DNA from: Solenopsis invicta
Taxonomy: Eukaryota > Arthropoda > Insecta > Hymenoptera > Formicidae
DNA length: 64,000 nt
NCBI RefSeq assembly: GCF_016802725.1
Contig: NC_052668.1
Location: forward strand, 25,848,501-25,912,500
Direction: 5' to 3'
The notes beneath the pieces were generated by a model. It did not search any database, was not told the origin of the DNA, and was given only the letters and a program-made list of their open reading frames with translations. Made by a program: the position numbers and the translations under genes. Of this stretch, positions 13,786 to 25,290 are shown in pieces; the stretch's first letter is position 1; the number at the start of each line of letters is the position of its first letter.

Positions 13786-13919
13786 CGGTTCGCCGTTGAT
13801 GGTCCAACGTAGATTGGCCTTAGGCACGGACGGCCAGGCAGTGCAGTTGGCAGTCACGTTCTCGCCGGGGGCGTAGTGCAAGGACAGGCCTGTGATTTCC
13901 GGTCCCCTCTCCGGTAGCG
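13786..13919 (-). CDS. Immunoglobulin-domain exon, beaten-path (beat) type
   Basis: One internal exon read on the minus strand. A TTTGCAG acceptor precedes it and a GTAAAG donor follows, giving 134 bp, entry phase 1, exit phase 0. It encodes about 44 residues: LPERGPEITG, then NVTANCTAWPSVPKANLRW, then TINGEP. The GPxITG start, the NCTA cysteine and the LRWxINGEP strand fit the start of the second Ig-like domain of Beaten path proteins, which are secreted or membrane-anchored Ig proteins in motor-axon guidance that bind Sidestep-family receptors. Family assignment comes from recognised motif spacing, not a search. No other beat exon was found in the window, so the flanking exons should lie beyond large introns. 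The start and end given are those of the exon only. Confidence 0.72.
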
Positions 13920-14045
13920 CTGCAAACGTAAATTTTCCGTGTGAGGACGTGGCGAAAGTTTTCCCATAAACCAGTTACTTTCCTCCGGTTAGACTCTATA
14001 AACTTTCGACTATTACCCGGAGTTCTCCGCGTCCGTACGTTCATT

Positions 14046-14079
14046 CGTCTGTCTGTCTGTCTGTCCGTTCGTTCGTTCT
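14046..14079. repeat. (GTCT)n/(GTTC)n microsatellite
   Basis: About five GTCT units run into about three GTTC units. A GGGGA-rich purine run follows at about 14100-14130. Confidence 0.85.
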
Positions 14080-16814
14080 ATCCTCGTCGAGGAAATAGAT
14101 GGAGGGGAGAGGGGAGGGGAGAGGAAAGCAATCGGAAGGGGCCCTCTCTTCTCGCTTCGCGAGATGCTAGAGTTAGCGCGACGAGTTGAATTTTTCGTGC
14201 GTCAACGTCTTTCAGCGCACCGCGCTGCACACATGAGGCAAGCGTGAGACATACGGGGAGAGCGAGAACGTATACACTATCATTGATAAATTTATAAATG
14301 GTCGCAACAGCCCTCGTTGAATATTGAATTTAGTCTTTGAGCAATGAGCTGCGAGAATGGAGAGCCTTTTCTTTTATTAAATAAATAATATTCCGATGAA
14401 ATAAATAAAATTCAGCGAGTTTATTCGCGTTGATGATGAATAATGAATGAACGAGCAGCGTTGAGTTTTACTTCGACATGAATCCGATTACATGTATGGA
14501 TGATCTCAAAAGGCGCTTTTGCATTAAGTTGATGCAAAAATAATTGCGATTTCTGTCATTTTAAATTTTTGAATGAACTTTTATTTAGCCGTATACATGT
14601 AATGTATCATTTCAAAGCGCGATATTTGCTCTATTGATTTATGCTAATAATTTGTTTTCACTATTTATTTTTTTAGACTATTCAACTAAAGATGGAAGAA
14701 AGCAAATTCGAGCGATTTTTTCATTCGAGTTCCAAAAGTAGCGGGAATTGCTCATAATATTAATCAAGCATTTGGTCAAGATACCATATTAATTAACGCA
14801 CAAATTTAACATTGATTCCAAAAATCTTGTAACGAGACAAGAGCCTTGAAGATGAAAAGGCTCCCAAACGTCCTTCTTCCATCTTTAATTTAAAAATAAA
14901 CAAACAGCGGAAATGAACCACTAACATAAATCAGTCGAGCAAATTTCGCGCTTCAAAATTACATTGCTTGAACGTAGCTGAAAGTTTATTGCAAAATAAA
15001 CATCACAATTTAAAATAAAAAAAAAACTTCAATTATTTTTGCGTCAACCTAATATTTAGTACTTTCGCACTATTTGCTCAACTGGATGCAATTCGTATTC
15101 CCGGTTACTTTATTGAAACAAATTCGAGATAAGTTTCGCTCGTTTTCGCGAGCGCGCCGATAAAAGGGAATTACGAAGGGAATTAATTTTCAATTGAATC
15201 GGACACACGCGTGACTCTTTCCGATCGTAATTAAACGAGACGGCTGTGCACGCGAATATCGACCGGCGCCAAATGTCACACGCGAATCGCGGAATGAACG
15301 GTCATCGCGTAATTTCGGAAAAGATCGTAGAGTCGGAGGAAAAATACGGGTAATAATACGAGCGTTCTGCACTCGCTTACGTAACAAATGAAATTAGGGA
15401 GCAATGGCGGAGTCGATTGAAATGGTTTCGCTTGTGACCGCTGAAGCGAAAAATTACTAAATTTTACTCGCGTTTGACATGGGAGACCGCGTTTGTTTAC
15501 GGCGGGACAATAGCCAGGAGCCATAATTCTCCGGGTAATTAATCACCCGGTGGACTAATAATTATATATCCAACGTGGTAACTGTTATGCTTTCGAAGTA
15601 TAATACTATCGCGTAATTTATATACAAGTGCCCAATAGTTTATCATTTGGATAACATAGCAAATCGAATAGATTTATTATTTATATACAAGTCTTTAGAC
15701 TTCCGGCAATATATTTTTAACTGGAAAATTATTCAATTTGTTGCATAAAACGTGGGAAAAATGGAGAATGATTCGCATCTCTCATCTCTTTCGGCGTTCG
15801 CAATGTTACGAGAGTTTGTAAATTTTCTTCATCATAAACGTTAAATCCCGCACAATGATTTAGACGTTATTTTCAAAAATTCATACGCACGCTAATAAAG
15901 ATTCGCTCTCGCGAGGTAATCGCATGCAGTTCTTCGACTTTTCGTAATGGGCCGGCGCACACGCGCCGATCCACAATCAATTATTGGATTTATCGTGGAC
16001 CGCTGTCGGTCGGGTGCGTGCTGGTGCGCGCTCGATGTCTCTAATAGCGTTAATTGGCACGCCGGATTATGAGAGACATTCGCGTTCGGGCGGGCGCGAC
16101 CGAATGCTCAATTAAACATCCGCCCTGTTGTCCGAGTGTACGCGTTGCATCAGCACGTCGCGCTGCAGCTCCGCCTCGGATTCGGTCCATTAATGCCTTC
16201 CGCCCTCCCTTCCCCCGAAATATCCGGGGCGCAATTAAAACCCAGAATTTCGGGGCGCGTCACGCGCCGGAAATCCTCCGAGCGGGGCCGCCACCGCTGC
16301 CGCCGATTTTGCGTCGGGAACGAGCGCGGAGAGGGCTGGAAAGGGCGTGAAAGGGCGGGCCGCAGAGTAGAGGGAAATTTTCAGGAGATCGCGCGGAAAA
16401 GCGCGTTGGAAAATCGTGACGATGCCGGACCGGGAGCATATGCCGCCGAAAGTTCCGCCATCATAATTTCGACGCGCATTAAGCTTGTAATGGAGCCAAT
16501 TATTTCGCCGAGATGGCCGGTTTCTTCTACAGAATTTCACTCATGCTCGACGAGAACCGACCTGAATTCTGTTAGGATTTAGAAACGTAAATTTGGAGGA
16601 AATGGTTATTCAAATTTGATAGCTATATATATCGTTCGCACTTTAAAAGAATCGTTATGAAGGCTTATTAAGTCGCACAAAGAAGATTTGACGAACGACG
16701 AGTGGCTGAAATAATTTATAATTAATTAAGACAAAATACACAAGTTGCTTTAAGAAGATTTATTATAGTTTCTTTGAAAACACATGATTTGCGCATGTGT
16801 GCTTTAATAACCTA

Positions 16815-16914
16815 AGGAGAACAAACAAATAGAATCGGTGTTGGTTAGACGTCGATGGCATCTAACAGACATCTGATAGACGTCTATCAGACGTTTATTA
16901 TTTGTTATTTCTCC
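16815..16914. repeat. Small palindromic element
   Basis: GGAGAACAAACAAATA at the left pairs with the reverse complement of the right end (GGAGAAATAACAAATA). The interior repeats GACGTC/GACATC motifs and contains a perfect 20-bp palindrome at 16872-16891, centred on GACGTC. It is about 100 bp with no ORF and is probably a miniature foldback element. Confidence 0.55.
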
Positions 16915-17144
16915 CTGAAAAGAATTTTTATTTGATTCTTGAGAAGCGAGTTGATTAACCGTAATATGAAAATTTCTTTAAAAAAGATAACATAAAAAGT
17001 ATAATATAATAAAATAATACAGGTGTTAATTAATGTTAGTTAATGAGTTTAAATTAATTTAATAAAAATTGGTTTATTAGAATATGGGGTCAGAAAAAAC
17101 TTGCGCCTTTAGCTTAATAAAAATCCAAAATTTATTTTGACATA

Positions 17145-17167
17145 TGTGTGTGTGTGTGTGTGTGTGT
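17145..17167. repeat. (TG)n microsatellite
   Basis: About eleven TG dinucleotides. Confidence 0.9.
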
Positions 17168-18409
17168 AATGCGGTTCGTTTGATATAATTTTCATTCTTT
17201 AGTTCAATATGTCATTGACCTCGCCTCGAAAGTCTCGCTGGTTTCATATTTCCGGCGAGCTGAATGTTTTTTGAAGTTTCGAGCGTCGTAAGGGTAGTCG
17301 CGTCATCGGTTTTCACGATGAATCGGAAATAACGCGCGTACCAAGATCGGGAAGAGAGGAAAAGAAATTTGTCAGGATTGCGGAAAGTTGGATAACCTGA
17401 CGCCCTGCCAGGATTCGAGCATTCCCCATGCTAGCGCATTCGGCCGCGCGGAAAGTATTCCGCTGCAATAACTCCGCCGACAGTGATTTAAGCGCGTAAT
17501 TACAGAAGGTTATTGCAGCCACAGCACCGGTTTTATATACTTTACTTTTTATGCAGAGTTTAAAATGCATAACGGTTAAATCTCATATTTATATTATACA
17601 TATATGTATATGTATGTAAACACAAATGTATATGTAAACGTATACCGTTTAAAAAATTACTCTTGTTTCTCACTATAATCGATCGCAAATGAATATTCGA
17701 TTAACTTAGTATAACGTAATATAACATAATAAACACATCGAAAAAGATTTTTTGAGTCAAAAAATATATGATTCAAAGAAATTTACGCATTGCTATACGG
17801 TTAAAGAAAATTCTTTAATTTGAAGAAAATTTTGATGGTTTTTTTATTAGAATTAAAGAAATAATTTGATTGCGCAACGCAAATTTTTTCTTAAATAAAA
17901 GAAATATATTTTTAAAACTAGAACAATTAATTTACTTCTTACATTTCTGTTAGTATCGTCTTTGAATTAAATAATTATTTGCTACAATTAAATTAAATTA
18001 AAAATAAATAAACTATTTATTCAAATTATTTGTTCAAATTAAACAAATAAAAAATTTATTTTATATATTAAAAAAAAAACTAATAATGCCATTTTTTAAA
18101 TTAAATAAATTTGATTATCTACGAAGGTATCTTAAAAAACAAAGTTAAAGAAATGATTTTATTTAACACAATTAAAACATAATTTTTTTCTGGGTGAACT
18201 AACAGTTAAATATAATTTCAAATAACAAACAACAATAAGTAGATTTATATACAATAAGTAGACAACGCAGAAGAGAAACTAAATAGTCTCTTTTTGCGTA
18301 AATAATTTAAATCGTGCGATTTGTTTATTTATATTTAATTCAATGTATTTTTACATAAACTTTTGTCTTATAAAAAGTTGCAAATATAACGTAAAATGGC
18401 AAGACGGTA

Positions 18410-18578
18410 CAGTCGTGAGCTAAAAGGTTGCAACACATTTTCTTCGATGGTTAGATGGTTCGATGCTTAATTGGTTGAATCCACAGGTAAGAACCAATGA
18501 CGTTCGCCGTTCGATAAGCAAGTCTACATTCCAAAAACAATCGAAGAAAATGTGTTGCAACCTTTTAGCTCACGACTG
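18410..18578. mobile_element. Mariner/Tc1-type MITE, 169 bp
   Basis: Terminal inverted repeats of about 39 bp match perfectly. They begin CAGTCGTGAGCTAAAAGG and continue through TTGCAACACATTTTCTTCGAT. The element is flanked by TA on each side, the target duplication of Tc1/mariner transposases. The core of about 90 bp is too short for a transposase, so mobility would need one supplied in trans. The undecayed ends suggest a fairly recent insertion. Confidence 0.85.
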
Positions 18579-20387
18579 TACAACGGCGGATCTAAGGACG
18601 ACAAATAGTGAGACGAGAGAAGCAGGAATTTTTGACAGTATCGTTCCGCCAAAAATTCGCTTTCTGCGTCATGTGCTCACCCGCAGTAATCCCGGTATTA
18701 CATCGTCCCGAACATTTTCTGGTGTAATAATTTCTACGAGAGTTAGGTTCCTAATTGAGAGGGTTGTCGGGAGAAGATAGCCTGCTTTCATATTCCGCGG
18801 TAACTTCACGTACAAAATGAAATTGCTTTTTGAAGGCACTGCAATTTATACGGATTGCGAGCTTCGCGGCGTCTCTATAAGGCATGAAATGAATATTAAA
18901 CTGCGGGCGATTTAATCCAATTAATTCGCCGGCGTAGACCGCGGTCCGCCTAAATCCGCGTGAACGCGAACGAAAATATTGGGAGATACTATCGACGAAG
19001 ATAATCTATTTGGTGTTGATTTGCACATAAATTTGAAAGTAAAACGATACAACAGGAGATGGTGCACTTGTGTAAGACATTTTAAGATTGAATACTATTT
19101 TCTCGCCAGCTGTTTCGACTCCCAAGTTGCCGCGGTACTTTCGCCGTTTGTAGCGACCAACTTCAAACACTCGTCAATTCGCAATGACACGCACTACGGA
19201 AGTAATGAAGTCACGTGTCGCTTCTCTAAGTCCTCCACTACAACTGTCTAAAATTTGGTTGGGATTGCATTATCCACTCCGTAGCGTCGTCAAACTGTAC
19301 ATTACTTTTGAAATAGTTTCCATATGTTCGTCGTAATGCCTTATTGTCGAAATGCCTTGCGGAAAATACATTTGCCGATGCATAGTTTTACTACATGTTT
19401 TGTGTTGATGTAGGCTGTGTTCCATTAATAACATACGCTACCAATATTGAAAAAGTATAATATAGGTAACGTGAATCATAGATTTTCAATACTGGCAGTG
19501 TACACAGTCTACGTCAACAATGCACCTAAATAAAACTGTAGAAATAACACAATTGTGGCCATTGATATAAAAAGACGCAAATTGCAGCATCAAATATGTA
19601 GGTGTATACACAAGTTTGCTTAATAAATAAGGGCCTATTTAAAAAAAATTGTTTACTGTTTATATTTTTATATATATTCGGGGTTTTACAGTTTTTTAAA
19701 TTCAAAAAGTTATAGTTTTATTTATTTAATTTAATTATAGAATTTCTAAACAAACAATATCTATTAACTTTAACAATATTTTAAAATACACAGCCAAGCT
19801 ATATTATAACACAGATTACAAAATGATTTTTTTTCCTCGTTCTATTAACTTTTTGTACAGATAACAAGCTGTTTCGTAGATATTAAATTTATAATATGAC
19901 ACAAGTTAATTAAAAAAAAACTGTAAATTTATAATTATATTTATTATAAATGATTAAATTATGTTATAAGCGTAAAAAAAATAAAATTAGAGTTGATTTG
20001 AATTTGAATCCAAGATCCTTCGTCTTTATACCTGGCACTAACAATAATGTGACTGCTACTTTATGAAATTTCACTTCCGCAATTATTCAGATCAATATCT
20101 AATTTACCTAATGGTCCTAAACATCCTATAACATATGTGTATTATAATTATACATAAAAAATGTATAAATATAAATATATAAAAATATATATACATACAT
20201 ATATGTATGCATATGTATGTATATAGATTTTTATCTTTTCAATTTCCTTATATCATTGATCATTATTTTTCCATATTTGCATTTTCAACTTAATAAATTA
20301 TCTAAGTAAATGGATTAATTTTGAAATGACGTTGTACTTATCAAAAGCGACTTGGCAAGCAATTTAATGTTGCTAAAGTAGGTTTTC
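18579..20387. other. Non-coding boundary between the single-copy region and the Gr array
   Basis: 18579-19250 is GC-richer with no recognised gene. A foldback sequence lies at 19401-19523. From about 19560 the sequence matches intergenic DNA before Gr9 and Gr13 (about 43,690 and 59,480), which marks the left edge of the duplicated array. A tRNA-like GAATTTGAATCC block at about 19999 and an alternating purine-pyrimidine tract at about 20150-20225 recur upstream of other loci. Confidence 0.55.
19401..19523. repeat. Foldback sequence
   Basis: GTTGATGTAGGCTGTGT near 19404 pairs with ACACAGTCTACGTCAAC near 19502. The arms continue through a TATTGAAAA/TTTTCAATA pair. It is about 120 bp with no coding content. 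Confidence 0.55.
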
Positions 20388-20536
20388 ATTCTATTTGAAA
20401 AATTCACGATGTGCACTCTTATGCGATTGTTTCGCTTCCAGTAAAATTTTACTATTTTTTTTTCCAAAATATTCCGTATAGCGAAAAACTTTAACATAAT
20501 AAACAATCATAATTGTAAAACGCGTCGAATAGCAGG
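20388..20536 (+). promoter_or_regulatory. Gr1 initiator and leader with upstream ORF
   Basis: TTTTCATTC contains an arthropod initiator match (TCAKTY) with A+1 at 20388. The TATA-like box of the even-numbered genes is absent here. The leader to the first ATG is about 149 nt and holds an 11-codon upstream ORF at 20409-20444. Confidence 0.5.
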
Positions 20537-22121
20537 ATGGTGATAATGGAGAAAAAAAACAATGTGCTAGTGAACAACACGCCATCGATAGAATACATCT
20601 TACGTCCAATAATGTACACTTCGTGGCTCCTGGGTGCTGGTGTTGCACGTCCGCGAAATTGTTCCAAGGCTATAACGATAACAAAATGCATTGTTTATCT
20701 GATTGCGAATACCGTTAACCTGGTGTACACTGTGATTGGGTATTTTAATTATAGTGATTTCTCCACTCTTAAAAGCGACATATTCGAGTTTGCATACATC
20801 ATGAACATAATAATGTTCCAAGTATCAACATACTACAGCGTTTATCATGGGCTCAGACACTACGAGAAGTGGCCAGAACTGATGGACAAAATAAAGGAGT
20901 TTGATCAGAAGTTCAGAAGGCAAACAACCATTAATGATCGTCCTGTAAAAATCATGGAAGCACTAATGCTTTTAACGACATTCGCTTGGTGTCCTGTATC
21001 CTTGATTGTACACGTCTTTTATTATTACCTTACAAATCCAGAGAATATTAACTGGGTCATCATTTTGGCTTACTTCATAATAGCCCAGTTTTTAATCAAC
21101 AGTTTTGTTTTCGATGTTGTCGTCTATGTACTCTATTATAGATTCAAAACGATAAATAAATTGATCGGACAATTGAACAAATCACTGTCCGATCCGTCAT
21201 GGATCGCGCTACAGATTAGACACATCAGAGAATTGTACACAGGTAAGTGATAATATTATATTTTGTACAGCAATTTGATAGAGTAAATTTACATTGCTGG
21301 AGAAATAACTTAAGAAAATCTATGAAGAAATTGTGATGACATGAAGACGTAAATTCTGTTATGAAGGTACTTGTCACCTGGTCAGCATGGTAAACGATAT
21401 TTACGGCCTTTATCTCTTGCTTTGTTCGGTGAACTGTTTCACCACGGTTGTGACTATACTGCACTTAAACTATATGAGTGTTGTGGAAAAAAACTATTCA
21501 TATATACTGACGAATAATATCACTTTGATATTGTATATCACGCAATTTGGTCTGATGTGTTGGATTTGCACGCTTGCGCGTCAAGAATCCGACAAGATCG
21601 GAAGATCTGTATATGAAGTTGTATTTAATTGCAAACCTGTAAATCTTGATAAGATAAATGGGACAAAAAATCAATTAAATTTTGAGATGCGTTTGCCATT
21701 TAAAGAGTCGGACAGCGAACAATATTCTGGCAACGGTTACACTCTGAATTACCTCGTCTTGGAAAATCTCTCGTGCAGAAACTTGGACCGCGAATGTGTT
21801 AGAAAAGAGATCAATGATTTTTCGATTCAATTGCAACTCAATCGAGTGACATTTACGGCTTGCGACTTCTTTGAAATCAACAATGCTCTCTTCAATAATG
21901 CGAGTATATGATCTATTTACATACTTAGTTTACGTAATTAGTTACGTAATTAGTTTTCAATTACAGTGTAAGTAATAGTTCTTAATGTAATTAAATGATG
22001 TAAACTTATTTTTCAGTTTGTTGGGATGATCATCACTTATTTAATAATCTTCATTCAATTCTATCAACGACCCGAAAATCTAGATAAAAACGTAGTAGAA
22101 CGTTTATCGAAAATATTTTAA
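20537..22121 (+). CDS. Gr1: gustatory receptor, intact (three exons)
   Basis: Exons 20537-21242, 21367-21899 and 22017-22121 encode 447 residues. Intron 1 is phase 1 (GT-AG, 124 bp). Intron 2 is phase 0 and has a GC donor (GCGAGT). Seven membrane segments fall near residues 45-68, 83-103, 142-164, 175-204, 246-270, 285-305 and 400-429. The last exon carries TYLIIFIQFYQ, the TYxxxxxQF signature of insect gustatory receptors (T420, Y421, Q427, F428). A cytosolic loop of about 90 residues before it holds the conserved ARQESDKIG. In this family the N-terminus is cytosolic and the proteins act as ligand-gated cation channels in chemosensory neurons; the ligand is unknown. The start may instead be the second ATG at 20546, which aligns with the start of the sister genes. 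AATAAA lies at about 22176. Confidence 0.85.
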
Positions 22122-22620
22122 GATTTAGAAGCGCCAAATCGCAGAAACATAGGCAATTGATATACTTTGATGATAAATAAAAACTAAATAAATTTTTAAT
22201 TGATGTACAGTAATTTAATTTTATCTTAAACTCAGAAATTTTTTGACTTTCTGTCTTTTCCGTCATTTTCCGAATTTCCTAACAGCTAACAATTCTGTAT
22301 TATTAAGAATTAGAATAAAACGAAAAAAATAGCAAAGCAATAGCATGGAAGGCTATAAATACGAATCAAACTTAGTAATTAGAGAATTGTAATAAATTAT
22401 TAACAAAATAATTTAAAATAAAAATTAAAAATAATGGAATATCTTAACATTTTCTTTAAATCACTTTTAATCGGTTTTCATAAGATTTCAAACAAAAGAA
22501 GTTTGCATATGAGACGAAACTAAATTGCTCAATAAAAACTAATATGAAATTATTAATATTTAATTATTAATTTAATGATTAGAAAGGCAATTTTAAAATA
22601 AGGAATAATAGAATATATAA
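22122..22620. other. Gr1 3' flank, tail type A
   Basis: AT-rich sequence homologous to the DNA after Gr3 and Gr7. It holds a candidate AATAAA polyadenylation signal near 22176. No gene. Confidence 0.6.
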
Positions 22621-22888
22621 TATTGAATAAATCGTGGACCGTTTGTGTAAGAAGAAAAGTTTATTCTTGTAAGTTCGGCGGCGGCTCTCTTTACATGACA
22701 CGTGTAACCGAGATAACAATTAGTAGAGTGTACAGCACAATGACGAGAGTAGAGAGCGTGTGCGCCTCGCGAGAATATAAACGTTTCACAATACAGATCG
22801 TCGATCAATTGTATATAAGTCATCCGCTGGTCGCGATCTATTTATACATTGCCCGCGAAGCTCCGCCTAGCTGAGCAATTAATCATCA
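22621..22888 (-). mobile_element. Solo LTR, family 1, copy after Gr1
   Basis: On the minus strand it begins TGATGATT and ends TTCAATA (TTCAACA in the copy after Gr3), with a TATAAATAGA box near its start and AATAAA near its end, the layout of a U3-R-U5 LTR. A TATAA sequence flanks each side. Tails after Gr5, Gr9 and Gr13 have the uninterrupted site (ATATAGTCTAAACA). No internal retrotransposon sequence remains. Confidence 0.6.
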
Positions 22889-23496
22889 TATAATCTAAAC
22901 ATCTGTGCCTGCTCTTTTTTTATTTGTAAAAATATCATTTATAAGAATTTAAAAAGATACGTTGAAGATATTAAATTAAATGTAGCAAAGAAATTTTGTA
23001 TGTGACTAAAGATATCGAAAACTGAACCCCATTTCGCTGATCTTGAACTTGACATATGTTGTTAGAATCATGACTTTGAGTTTTTGATAGAAGAATTTAG
23101 GTGCCTCTTGTTATTTATTAAAAGTTACTATTAAATAAAATTAATAATATAAATATATGTTTAGCTTTAAAATTTTTACTTTATTTAATGTTCTTATTTT
23201 ATTGTACTTATCTTTAAGTAACTACACTAATTATTCCGTCAATACTTAATCTAACGACCATAAATATTCTACAATATGTATTATAATTATACCTACATTA
23301 TCTATATATAATATATAAATATATTTTTGCGTATGTGTAAGTACGTATGCATATATGTACGTATGTATATATACGTATGTATAAAAATTTTTTTTAATCT
23401 TTCTAATCATCTTTTACCATAAACTATTATCTCTCTTTACTTGCGTTTATATGTTGACATTTCTGATTAATAAATGATCTAAGTAAATGCATTTAT
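22889..23496. other. Intergenic DNA before Gr2
   Basis: Contains the GAACTTGACATATGTTGTTAG block typical of the upstream region of even-numbered loci and an alternating TATGTACG tract (about 23320-23390). The promoter and most of exon 1 that should follow are deleted. Confidence 0.55.
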
Positions 23497-24557
23497 GTGT
23501 TTGTAATTCTGGATTATTTTGTGGAAGCCCAATCCTTAATGAACAGTTTTGTCTACGACGTTGTCATCTATGTTATATATTATAGATTCAAAACGATAAA
23601 TAAATTGATGGGGCAGTTGAACGAATCACTATCCGATCCGTCATGGAACGCACTAAAGATTAGACGCATCAGAGAATTGCATACTGGTAAGTGCAAATGT
23701 TATATTTTGTACAGTATTTTGATAGAGTAAATACATATTGTTGGAAAAGTAAGTTAAGAAAATTTATGAAGAAATCGCGATGACAAGAAAGACGTGAATT
23801 ATGTTTTGTAGGTATTTGTCACGTGGTCAATATGCTAAATGATATTCACGGCCTTTATCTCCTCTTTTATTCAACGAATTGCTTTGTCATGGCTGCGACT
23901 ACATTATTCATAATCTACATAGACGTTTTGGAGAAAGACACGTATATATTGATAAAAAATATCTTTTGGATAATGCAAATTGCACCATTTGATTTGATGT
24001 GCTCGATATGCACACTCGCGCGTCAAGAATCCGACAAAATCGGACAATCTATGTATGAAATTCTAAATAATCGCAAATTGGTGAATCTTGGTAAGATAAA
24101 CAAAACGAGAAGTCCATCAAGTTTAGATATGTATCCGCCATTTGAAAACTCGGACAGCGAGCAAAATTCTATCAGTGGTCACAATCGGAATTACGGAGTC
24201 TTGGGAAATATCTCGCGCAGAAATTTAGACCGTGAGTGTGTCAGAAAAGAGATGAATGATTTTTCCATTCAATTGCAACTGTATCGAGTGGCATTTACGG
24301 CTTGCGATTACTTTGAAATAAACAATGCTCTCTTCAGTGGTGTGAGTATTTAATCTATTTACATACTTAATTTACGTAAAATTAATACCTTTTGAATTAC
24401 AATGTAAATGATAGTTCTGGAAATAATTAAATAAAGTAAACTTATTTTTCAGTTTGTCGGGACGATCATAACATATTTAATAATTTTTATTCAATTCTAT
24501 CAACGACCCAAAAATCTAGGCAGGAACGTTGAAGACCGTTTAGTGAAAAATAATTAA
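23497..24557 (+). pseudogene. Gr2: 5'-truncated gustatory receptor
   Basis: Only the last third of exon 1 remains (about 23497-23686, from ILDYFVEAQ to RELHT). It is joined directly to DNA that normally lies about 370 bp upstream of a start codon, so the promoter, leader and first three membrane segments are lost in one deletion. Exon 2 (23812-24341) and exon 3 (24453-24557) remain open with good splice sites. They include RQESDKIG and a TYLIIFIQFYQ last exon. No in-frame ATG replaces the lost start. It is a dead copy of the even-numbered class, closest in its remaining exon 1 to Gr4. Confidence 0.85.
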
Positions 24558-25290
24558 TTAATAATTAATTAATAAGAGTAAGAGTTATCTAACAAACAAT
24601 ACAGAAGAATATTGTATACAAAATTTTATGTAAGGATTGTGATCCATTTTGTATTGGACAGATCGTATCGTCGATTACTTAAAACTAGAATTTCTGAACA
24701 TAAAAACGACATCCGAAAACAAACAAGCAATCACTGGATAATTTCCGAGCATAGTATGCATTGCAACCATGACTCTTATTGAGATAATGTTCAGATTAAT
24801 TTTATGTAATGAAATAATACAACATATTCATAATTATTTATAAATAAAATAGATTTTACTTTCTCAATTTTTTTAGCTGACTTACACTATTGAACATTAA
24901 AAAAAGGAGTCTAAAAATGGTCAAAATTGTGCTAAGACGGATATCTTTAAAATATATTCAGTTATCACGTTGAGAGAGACCATTGATTAAAAAAGTTTAT
25001 TTACTTAAAAAATTTGTTGTATGATACGAGCCAATTAAGAAAATTGAGAATTAATAACTATACTCAATATACAATGCATATAATTAAATTATATTACAAG
25101 CGACAAAAAATTAAAACACAGCTGATCGAAATTTGAATCTACAATCCATTTTTCTTATACTAACAATAATGTAACTATTACTTCATAAAATTAGACTACT
25201 TTCGTAATTTGATCAATATCTAATTTACCTAATGATCTTAAACATCCTATGACATATGTGTTTTATAATTATACATATGAAATGTATATA
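24558..25290. other. Intergenic DNA after Gr2 with Penelope-like relic
   Basis: The relic at about 24611-24790 is listed separately. After it comes the type-B tail (blocks like CTGACTTACACTATTGAACA) and then a tRNA-like GAATTTGAATC block at about 25129. Confidence 0.55.
24611..24790 (+). mobile_element. Penelope-like element relic (GIY-YIG end), after Gr2
   Basis: Decayed coding sequence reading KILCKDCD, then a degraded YVGQ region, then TRISEHKND in another frame, about 55 bp after the Gr2 stop codon. The frame is broken. The CxxC-SYVGQT-TRISEH order is that of the GIY-YIG endonuclease at the C-terminus of Penelope-like retroelements. Equivalent relics follow Gr4, Gr6, Gr8, Gr10 and Gr12. 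Confidence 0.6.

Larger units (their letters stand above)
13920..18409. other. Non-coding stretch, possible large intron of the beat-like gene
   Basis: GC-richer patches near 15120-15540, 15960-16580 and 17220-17530 alternate with AT-rich DNA. No exon with convincing splice sites and domain was recognised. Contains short tandem repeats (14046-14079, 14100-14130, 17145-17167) and a palindromic element near 16.85 kb. Confidence 0.45.

Noticed and set aside
14046..14079. Short direct repeats considered as a CRISPR-like array
   Set aside because: They are contiguous tetranucleotide microsatellites without spacers, in a eukaryotic sequence.
20491..20821. Antisense open frames over the start of exon 1, repeated at most loci
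   Set aside because: They recur only because exon 1 recurs. They follow the complement of receptor codons and shift frame between copies.
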